Below, one piece after another: positions 15,701 through 20,280 of a stretch of 20,280 bases of DNA; position 1 is the stretch's first letter, and each line of letters starts with the position of its first letter. The notes below the pieces were generated by a model. It was not told the DNA's origin and did no database searches. It saw only the letters and a list, made by a program, of their open reading frames with translations. Position numbers and translations under genes: made by a program. The stretch covers positions 1 to 20,280 of the forward strand of contig JASEIR010000018.1 of assembly GCA_030017355.1 (NCBI GenBank), read 5' to 3'. Source of the DNA: Actinomycetota bacterium (GTDB lineage Bacteria; Actinomycetota; Aquicultoria; Aquicultorales; Aquicultoraceae).

Positions 15701-18700
15701 CCAAAATCAGTTAAATCAAAAGCGGCCCAACCTGCAGTATCCGAATTTGTTTTAAGGATTAGCGCTTGCATTGCAATATAGTTTTGACCTGTTGTAACAG
15801 AACCTCTAGCAATTGGATTAGAGCTTACAGTAAGTTGCGGGGCTATTTGAGTTAAGCCTGATTGAATTGGCCAGCCGCTTGGATCAACAGTTGCCGGCTC
15901 TAAAGCAGTAACAAAGCTGCTGTCCGGCAGTCTAACACCAATAGATTGGCCGGATACGGCTCCTTGCGATATATCGTAGGCGATAAAATATTTTCGCGGT
16001 GTTGTATTAAGGTTTTCAGGATTAAAGGTAAAAGTAGTGGTTTCGGTAGATGTTTCAAACACCGTTGAAGATATCATGATATCTTCAGCAGGGTTAAATG
16101 AACCGTTTCCTGTGTCACGGTACAGATAAGCTCTGCCAATATTGCTTGCCGCTGTTCCCGCCCCGTATTCTTCTACCTTTATTTGCGATATTCTTACTTG
16201 CCCATAGTTTGTTTTTAATGCTAGCTCAAGCATATTAACGCCGGATTCACCAAACGTTGCAAAAGCTGGCGCTTTACTTAGGCCGCTTACGGTTATAATA
16301 TCCCCGTTGATGGTTGGCGTTCCCGAAACAAAGGTATCGTCAATGCCTATTAGCTGGCTGGCTGAAACGCTAGCACCAAGCAGTTTAGCTCCTACAGTTG
16401 TACCGGCAGTAGCACCAGTTTTTATATCATAAGCTATAAAATAGGTCGTTTGAGTGGTTGTTATTATCTCGCCGCTGGCAAGTGTAAATATTGATTGCTT
16501 ATTCCAACCCGAGAAGTAGGGGTACTGGATTGGGATTTGCGCATCTGCGCCTGGCCTAAAAACACCATCGCCATCGTCTCTATAGAGCTTGACTGCCTGT
16601 ATATTACGGCTCGAGGTACCGTTGCCGTAATCATAAAGCGTAAACGAGTACCAAATTGCTGATCCTCTATTTGTTTTAACTGAGAACTTCATCATAGGTA
16701 CATCTGGCTGCCCTTGGTAAACAACTGAACCACCAAGCGAGGCGCCAAAGGTAAACTGCACTTGCTGAGGCTGCGGTGTTGCTGTATCTGCGTTTTGTGG
16801 AGCAGGCGGTGTATCTACTGTGTCATTCCAATTACCGTACTGATCTTTTGAGAAAACTGCATAGTAATAAGTTGTTTGGTTTGTTAAATTGCTGTCAATA
16901 TAAGTCTCTGTTGCGTTAGGTGTTGCAAGACCGCCATATACAACTGTTCCGTCACTGTGGTTTGTTGGGAAAGAACCTGTTTTCCTTAAAACCTTAACCT
17001 CAGAAAGGTCTATGTCTGAAGGGTTGGTCCATGTCAGGGTAGATTTGGCATCTTCTCCATCCGTAGCATTAAAGTCGGTAATGATTGCTGGCGGCTGTCC
17101 ATCTATCGTAAGAGTTGCATCTGCCGTGTCGTTGTTAACGTATGGGTTAGACGAACCTCCTATTGCGCTTACTCTGCCCTTTAATACATGGCCGTTGCTG
17201 CTTTGCGGTGCGTTAATATCGTAGGTGATAATATAGTTAACCTCGGTTGTTGTTATATTTAGCGCAGGACTTATTGGGATGACTGCCGTGTAGCTGCCGG
17301 AGAAGCTTCCTTGCCCAATTAAAGCGTCGCCTAAATCCCACACGCCATCATCACTTTGATATATTTTAACAGCGCTTATGTCGGCTGGGCTAGTCGAGCC
17401 TGTGCAATCAACTGTGATCGATGTCACGCTGTCCGTCCCTTCGCCTGTCTTTAAAGTAAAAGCATCAACTGATTGATTTGTGTAATTTAGCCCTATGGTT
17501 CTGCTGGTTGGCGTATATAAGCCATTCCCAATGACGTCAGAAATACTTGGCTGAGCTGAGTCCGCGTTTACCCCTTGAGTTCTTGTTGTATTCCAGTTGC
17601 CGTAAATATCTTTTGTGTAGGCCACGTAATAATAGGTCTGGCCGTTTGTAAGGCCGGTATCGACATAGCTGGTGGCAATCGGCGAAGAAAAATCTTCGAA
17701 GACGATCTGGGCATCTGGGTCATTTGGCCCAGTTGGCCAAAAGCCGTCGCCTCTGCGCATGATCCTTAACCCTGCAAAATCTGCATCAGCAGGGTTGGTC
17801 CAAGTAAGTGTTGATTGCCTATTTTCGCCATCGGTTGCGTTAAAACCTGTGACGGTTCCTGGCGGCATCCCATCAATCGTAAGGGTTGCATCGGCAAGGT
17901 CGCTGTTGCTAGCAGGGTTTCCTGATGAAGTTACTACATTACTTACTTTACCCTTTATAATATGGCCATCAGTGCTTGAGTCGGCGGTAACATCGTAGAC
18001 AATAATGTAGTTTACTTCTGTTGTCGTCACACTAATTGGTGAAACAGTTATCGTTGTGATTGTGCTTCCGGAAAAGCTGCCAGAGCCAAGGTAAGTGTCA
18101 GCGGCATCCCAAACACCATCAGCGCTTTGATATATCTTAACAGAGGTAATATCGGCTACGTTGGTTGAGCCTTCCGCGGTTACGGCAACCGCTGTAACCG
18201 TGTCTACCCCAGAAGATGTCTTTAGCGTGAATGCATCAACCGACTGGTAGGTTGAGGAATCTGGGCCGATTGTTCTGCTAGAAGGTTTGGCTAGACCATC
18301 TCCAATAGTTACTGCAGCACCATAGCTTACATCTAGCTTAACCTCGTCAAAGAAGAAGTGAATTTCTGAGCTTGCGAGTGCACCAGTTTTTCCCACGGCA
18401 GCCAGTCTAATTTTATACGTCCCGGCTTGAGTGAAGATTGATGATGCGTCAAGGTTTGTAACTGTTTGCCAGGCGGAATCCTGGTAAATAGTTGTGTCGC
18501 TCCAGACGGTAGTTTCAACGTTGCTTGGGTTAACTATAGTAACAGATATGTTTTGTGTGGCTGCAGCTTTACTGACCCAGGTTTTTCTCCAGGCAAACGA
18601 TAAGTAAGCTGAGCTTGGAATAGAAGAAATATTAATAGACTGCTCTAGATAGCCAGAGGCGTCTATGTTTTTGCCTGTCCAATAAATTTCAGCACACCCG

Positions 18701-18912
18701 CCGTTAGCGTAACCAGAAGAATTCCATTGAGCTAAAGGGGAGCCAAGTGTTGGGATGAAGGTCCAACTGCTAAGGTCAGAGATAAAACTTCCGTTTAATA
18801 TAAGATCAGTGGCCCCGGCTGTTAATGTAAGCAGAAGTAAAAGGGCAGACGACAGCAATAGTAGATTGAATAGAATTTTTGCATTTGTTTTCCTTAGCCC
18901 TTTTATTTTCAT
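12772..18912 (-). CDS. Giant secreted multiheme cytochrome: beta-sandwich repeat region fused to 14 CxxCH hemes
   Basis: The 2046-residue protein has a signal peptide (hydrophobic about 12-33). Residues about 35-200 look like a carbohydrate-binding-type jelly roll (LNGSFISDLSSW). Two long related beta domains (from about 203 and 461; VKIYQSxDGVWD, YDxN/T, ADATLTIDGxPP) are each followed by an FnIII-like domain (from about 349 and 607; TLTWTNP, TYYYxxxxKDxYGNWN). Three shorter relatives follow (from about 720, 875 and 1028; LYRDxGxGxFxP, YFIAYDI). A heme region runs from C1199 to H1969 with 14 CxxCH motifs, several as CxxCHxxH, plus one CGCH (1397-1400). An EF-hand-like loop begins at D1341. 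No sorting signal, S-layer domain or C-terminal anchor is visible. It is probably extracellular or surface-bound, combining binding with electron transfer (inference). AAAGGAG lies 15 bases before the ATG, an unusually long spacing. Confidence 0.9.
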   Translation of the reverse strand: MKIKGLRKTNAKILFNLLLLSSALLLLLTLTAGATDLILNGSFISDLSSWTFIPTLGSPLAQWNSSGYANGGCAEIYWTGKNIDASGYLEQSINISSIPSSAYLSFAWRKTWVSKAAATQNISVTIVNPSNVETTVWSDTTIYQDSAWQTVTNLDASSIFTQAGTYKIRLAAVGKTGALASSEIHFFFDEVKLDVSYGAAVTIGDGLAKPSSRTIGPDSSTYQSVDAFTLKTSSGVDTVTAVAVTAEGSTNVADITSVKIYQSADGVWDAADTYLGSGSFSGSTITTITVSPISVTTTEVNYIIVYDVTADSSTDGHIIKGKVSNVVTSSGNPASNSDLADATLTIDGMPPGTVTGFNATDGENRQSTLTWTNPADADFAGLRIMRRGDGFWPTGPNDPDAQIVFEDFSSPIATSYVDTGLTNGQTYYYVAYTKDIYGNWNTTRTQGVNADSAQPSISDVIGNGLYTPTSRTIGLNYTNQSVDAFTLKTGEGTDSVTSITVDCTGSTSPADISAVKIYQSDDGVWDLGDALIGQGSFSGSYTAVIPISPALNITTTEVNYIITYDINAPQSSNGHVLKGRVSAIGGSSNPYVNNDTADATLTIDGQPPAIITDFNATDGEDAKSTLTWTNPSDIDLSEVKVLRKTGSFPTNHSDGTVVYGGLATPNATETYIDSNLTNQTTYYYAVFSKDQYGNWNDTVDTPPAPQNADTATPQPQQVQFTFGASLGGSVVYQGQPDVPMMKFSVKTNRGSAIWYSFTLYDYGNGTSSRNIQAVKLYRDDGDGVFRPGADAQIPIQYPYFSGWNKQSIFTLASGEIITTTQTTYFIAYDIKTGATAGTTVGAKLLGASVSASQLIGIDDTFVSGTPTINGDIITVSGLSKAPAFATFGESGVNMLELALKTNYGQVRISQIKVEEYGAGTAASNIGRAYLYRDTGNGSFNPAEDIMISSTVFETSTETTTFTFNPENLNTTPRKYFIAYDISQGAVSGQSIGVRLPDSSFVTALEPATVDPSGWPIQSGLTQIAPQLTVSSNPIARGSVTTGQNYIAMQALILKTNSDTAGWAAFDLTDFGSGSASSNVANVYLYKETNGRSGFQGPEAPGVTGDTTIPISPATFTSNPQTFTLVNTETINQAGSTYYIVYTISSSAIAGDTVGTRLANESAITVGAPVFVGSFNNLDSNLLTIAGKPHQNFSTTTNLCEACHSTHLAPDFSYETTIPVGGRSTHDILKRPYYEDSDFVNTSSHKTYNFLCEACHDGTGASSNILAQYESTSTYAGHQTHLEGTQTVGWKPPASGKKYDAGVKIPCMICHDAHASSNGNARMIADGLYNYETSVTGGNWVDPNGNGKIDDNGEKCMVCHPKETETSRNSIVMGIKIPPMPGAASWKNHNDFTADQGCGCHTAHDPIPPSQEGGGESSGGSPCGSCHGNILSAMQTNTSYHHYMASADAGYPTENPSGDNWQLQAATRTCLMCHVDHDIFRPDLNANGARAKNLRAEIQSSPSKADISSYTDTDFDNSLAGGGICLSCHSLATFSKASNRKNDNSLTTPQIAKTNYNASAHNYVGPSGTSTFGKDSSTFRPNCVKCHNDTLPKDAYGTNTYQNSTFRFGMHDSAFRHMLTNNGTTAGGNGGAGASPVETTYNSLEENFCYICHSGGTSPGNDIYGQPMSARAKNVKDQFNKTYKHPINAYAGIHRGDEFASAPTGLTTNGWNSTVPRHVECGDCHNAHAAKSGDRTTKGSSTDGNKAGPAITGIWGIQVITWGSSPVFSKTQSITYEYELCFKCHSKYAWGSSGTPPSATWPNGNSGAVQSDPVVDFDPANPGYHPVAAVGKRTLPSTEPGRTYLPLTFVPPYNYNSLITCSDCHGDESWQPGSSTVAVGLHGSNNRYILKRYYNSSSGVWTSTFCYECHDYRVYGFHDTVTNSYTSPADPYMSYSRIDHPINAAMMNGTYNTYRLHSSDTSGPGCFSCHAANNGTVTSAKLGGIHGTTNTTLGTRLMNGVNMTGYSPPTVSTSKGSCSASANTSNGLSNCNKTHSAIAVGYANWDN
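13006..15318 (-). other. Heme-binding region of the giant cytochrome (14 CxxCH)
   Basis: The first motif CEACH (C1199) is encoded at 15318-15304 and the last CFSCH (C1965) at 13020-13006. Between them are 14 canonical motifs: CEACH twice, CMICH, CMVCH, CGSCH, CLMCH, CLSCH, CVKCH, CYICH, CGDCH, CFKCH, CSDCH, CYECH and CFSCH. Spacing is wide (about 60 residues per heme), much looser than in compact nanowire-type cytochromes, with long Ser/Thr/Asn-rich loops. Confidence 0.9.
16066..16087. repeat. Perfect 22-base palindrome inside the giant cytochrome gene
   Basis: The arms are TGAAGATATCA and its reverse complement TGATATCTTCA with no loop. On the coding strand it encodes part of a PAEDIMISST segment in the fourth beta repeat. 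At DNA level it could be a protein-binding site or cruciform; in RNA it could form a hairpin or dimerise. Nothing in the domain requires it. Confidence 0.7.
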
Positions 18913-18940
18913 ACTATTGTTTATCGTCTCCTTTAGCAGA

Positions 18941-18970
18941 AGCCTTAGAAGTCAGAAGATACTTAAGGCT
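18941..18970 (-). promoter_or_regulatory. Leader hairpin before the giant cytochrome ribosome binding site
   Basis: On the minus strand AGCCTT pairs with AAGGCT as outer stem, then AAGT with ACTT as inner stem (two unpaired bases on one side) around an 8-base loop. It ends just before the AAAGGAG site. It could protect the leader or control translation. Confidence 0.4.
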
Positions 18971-19143
18971 CGTAATTCTGGTGTTTAATTATTGAAGTTT
19001 TAATAGGTTTAAAAGCTTTAGAGGTGTTTTTGTTGCTGCGAAGATTTTATGCTCTAAATCGGGGAATGTGCTTCAATCGGTAATATGAAAACTAAAAATT
19101 CTTTCTCTTAAGACCCCCATTTCTAATGCCTGCTACTTAGATA

Positions 19144-19172
19144 AATTTACCAGGAGCTGGAAAATATTGCAA
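19144..19172 (-). promoter_or_regulatory. Weak promoter candidate for the giant cytochrome
   Basis: Minus strand: -35 TTGCAA (19172-19167), 17-base spacer, -10 TAAATT (19149-19144), each 4 of 6. The spacer contains the small inverted repeat CCAG-CTC-CTGG. It would give a leader of about 220 bases. Low confidence. Confidence 0.25.
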
Positions 19173-19260
19173 CCGCCTTGCAGACCTTAGTTAGCAGGTA
19201 AAGGGCCATTTTGTTTATGTTAGGAAGGATAAGCAAGGCCGGGCTAGTTCATGGCTTTTG

Positions 19261-19872
19261 CTAATCACAGCAGCGTATGCGAGCATAAGCGTCTTTGATT
19301 TTGTTTAAAATCTCAGCTCTATATGGGGAGTCTTTCGGTAGGAGCTTGAGTGCGGCATTTAGTTCGTCGATTGCTTCATTGAACTTCTTATTTTTCATGT
19401 AGAGGTCGGCAAGTGTTGTGCGAAAAGGGAGGCTATCGGGCCTAGATTTGACAGCCTCTTTTAGATACCTTATCGCCTCGGAGTTCTTGCCAAGTTTGTC
19501 TGCAAGAAGAGCCAGCTGGTAGGCTATATCAGGGCTTGGTTTGTGGTCATAAACCTTCTTGGCTTCCTGATAAGCTGGCTCAACTTGGTTAGTAACAATA
19601 TATGCCGAAGCTAAAAGCGAGCGTGCCTTAAAATCATCAGGGAACTTTTTCAGATAAGCGTCCAGCATACGGATTGCTTTGTCATATTTGCCGCTGCTAT
19701 AGAGAGCATTAATATCTTTTACAGCTTTTACCTGAAAATCCCTAGCAGCATTAACATCTTTGTAGTGGGCTGATACAAAATTAACCACTAAAAGGATAGC
19801 GATGTACCCAGCAATTATTAAACCAAATTGGAAGTTGCTGTCTTTAATTTTTATGCTAGTTTTGTGCTCCAA
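19261..19872 (-). CDS. Membrane-anchored TPR-repeat protein
   Basis: The 203-residue protein has one N-terminal membrane segment (about 16-34) followed by about four tetratricopeptide repeats (about 48-181; for example GKYDKAIRMLDAYLKKFPDD and KKFNEAIDELNAALKLLPKD). It ends in RCCD. TPR domains bind partner proteins or peptides. The same plan, a membrane anchor plus TPRs, occurs in cytochrome c assembly factors such as NrfG and CcmI, which hold apocytochromes; given the neighbours that is an attractive but unproven role. The start is TTG at 19872 with a purine-rich GGAGGAGAGG just upstream, and no ATG alternative lies before the repeats. It reads toward the giant cytochrome gene, 348 bases away. 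Confidence 0.8.
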   Translation of the reverse strand: MEHKTSIKIKDSNFQFGLIIAGYIAILLVVNFVSAHYKDVNAARDFQVKAVKDINALYSSGKYDKAIRMLDAYLKKFPDDFKARSLLASAYIVTNQVEPAYQEAKKVYDHKPSPDIAYQLALLADKLGKNSEAIRYLKEAVKSRPDSLPFRTTLADLYMKNKKFNEAIDELNAALKLLPKDSPYRAEILNKIKDAYARIRCCD

Positions 19873-19975
19873 CAGCCTCTCCTCCGCTCTCCATAGCCAT
19901 CAAGTTTTTGTTTTCTAATATCGCAAGCACAGAGATTTTTTATTTTCGATTGATTCTAAAATGACACAAGTCAAG

Positions 19976-20017
19976 ACTTGTCATCCTAAAGCTTATTATT
20001 TACTTGTCATCCTAAAG
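19976..20017. repeat. 16-base direct repeat
   Basis: ACTTGTCATCCTAAAG occurs at 19976-19991 and again at 20002-20017, separated by 10 bases. The second copy begins the composite hairpin that follows. Confidence 0.8.
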
Positions 20018-20037
20018 AGTCGAGGGCTCTGAAGGAT
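20009..20037. repeat. Composite hairpin of the TCATCCT...AGGATCT type
   Basis: Outer arms ATCCT (20009-20013) and AGGAT (20033-20037) and inner arms AGAG (20016-20019) and CTCT (20027-20030) form a hairpin with an internal loop. Elements with this TCATCCT/AGGATCT look are common dispersed intergenic repeats in many bacteria. Confidence 0.55.
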
Positions 20038-20074
20038 CTAAATCATATTTTCTATAATATTATTTAGGTTCTCG

Positions 20075-20114
20075 AAGCTTTTAAGCCTTCCGTTTCATTT
20101 TAGGCTTAAAGCTT
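20075..20114. repeat. Imperfect inverted repeat, possible terminator
   Basis: AAGCTTTTAAGCC (20075-20087) pairs with GGCTTAAAGCTT (20103-20114) with one bulged base and a 15-base loop. A T-rich stretch (TGTTTTTTG) follows on the plus strand. It could end a transcript entering from either side, but no gene on the plus strand precedes it here. Confidence 0.45.
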
Positions 20115-20156
20115 TTAGAATAGCTGTTTTTTGTTCCCTTCCTCAGCCTGCTATTT

Positions 20157-20205
20157 GAGATTGCCAGAGCCTGTTGCGAGGCACTGAAAGTGCCGTGGCA
20201 ATCTC
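20157..20205. repeat. Cloverleaf-like inverted repeat element
   Basis: GAGATTGCCA (20157-20166) and TGGCAATCTC (20196-20205) are perfect 10-base arms. Inside, GGCACT (20180-20185) and AGTGCC (20189-20194) form a 6-base stem with a GAA loop, and GCCT...AGGC gives a competing stem. It is followed by CTCACAATGACA, typical of a widespread family of dispersed intergenic repeats. Confidence 0.7.
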
Positions 20206-20228
20206 CTCACAATGACAGTTGCTTATTC

Positions 20229-20247
20229 CCCTCCCTTGAGGGGAGGG
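20229..20247. repeat. GC-rich hairpin repeat
   Basis: CCCTCCC (20229-20235) and GGGAGGG (20241-20247) form a perfect 7-base stem around TTGAG. A related inverted copy starts at 20269 and runs off the window. This is the look of a dispersed repeat rather than a simple terminator, as no T-tract follows. Confidence 0.6.
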
Positions 20248-20280
20248 CAGTATATAGATTTCATTCTTCTGCCCCTCCCC

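Larger units (their letters stand above)
18913..19260. other. 348-base non-coding region upstream of the giant cytochrome
   Basis: No supported gene lies here. It holds a leader hairpin (18941-18970), an AAAGGAG site (18934-18928) and a weak promoter candidate (19144-19172), all oriented to the giant cytochrome. I looked for a cyclic-di-GMP (GEMM) riboswitch, which often precedes multiheme cytochrome genes, and saw no matching core. No clear terminator of the TPR gene was found. Confidence 0.6.
19873..20280. other. Repeat-rich intergenic region at the right edge
   Basis: No supported coding sequence is seen in these 408 bases. The region contains a tandem 16-base direct repeat, a composite hairpin, and three further inverted repeats, listed separately. 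The last 10 bases (GCCCCTCCCC) resemble the start of another, inverted copy of the GC-rich hairpin and are cut by the window end. Confidence 0.6.

Noticed and set aside
18913..19260. Cyclic-di-GMP (GEMM) riboswitch before the giant cytochrome
   Set aside because: Looked for the conserved core on the minus strand and found no match.

Overview
The window (about 20.3 kb, moderate GC by eye) comes from a bacterium rich in multiheme c-type cytochromes that uses the System II (ResB/CcsA) cytochrome c maturation route. All large genes have readable starts (ATG, GTG or TTG) and tight operon spacing. No taxonomic marker is present. An anaerobic, non-phototrophic subsurface lineage, for example a deep-branching actinobacterium, is a guess from gene content only. 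No rRNA, tRNA, transposase or CRISPR array was seen.

Layout. Left (1-3.4 kb): two tandem membrane-anchored cytochromes on the + strand, each with 12 CxxCH motifs, convergent with a secreted six-heme cytochrome on the - strand. Middle left (3.4-7.1 kb): two divergent BchE-type B12/radical-SAM proteins with overlapping candidate promoters between them; the leftward one is translationally coupled to a small membrane-anchored protein that may have a PsbP-like fold. Centre (7.1-12.7 kb): a five-gene - strand operon in the order resB-ccsA-bchL-bchN-bchB. It joins a System II cytochrome c synthase to a complete nitrogenase-like reductase of the dark-operative protochlorophyllide reductase (DPOR) family. 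Right (12.8-18.9 kb): a giant 2046-residue secreted protein, with five related beta-sandwich repeats and two FnIII domains followed by 14 CxxCH hemes. Far right (19.3-20.3 kb): a membrane-anchored TPR protein and about 400 bp of intergenic DNA packed with inverted and direct repeats.

How the genes may work together. BchE and BchLNB are consecutive-type steps of (bacterio)chlorophyll synthesis: isocyclic ring formation, then ring D reduction. Here they stand beside cytochromes and a cytochrome c synthase. No Mg-chelatase, methyltransferase, chlorophyll synthase or reaction-centre gene lies in the window. The metal-cluster ligands of the reductase are conserved, but the residue corresponding to the proposed catalytic Asp274 of BchB is Asn287. 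My inference is that the locus makes or modifies an unidentified tetrapyrrole, possibly one handled by the co-transcribed ResB/CcsA pair, in a cell that relies on multiheme cytochromes for electron transfer across or beyond its envelope. The gene assignments are well supported by motifs; the pathway is a hypothesis.
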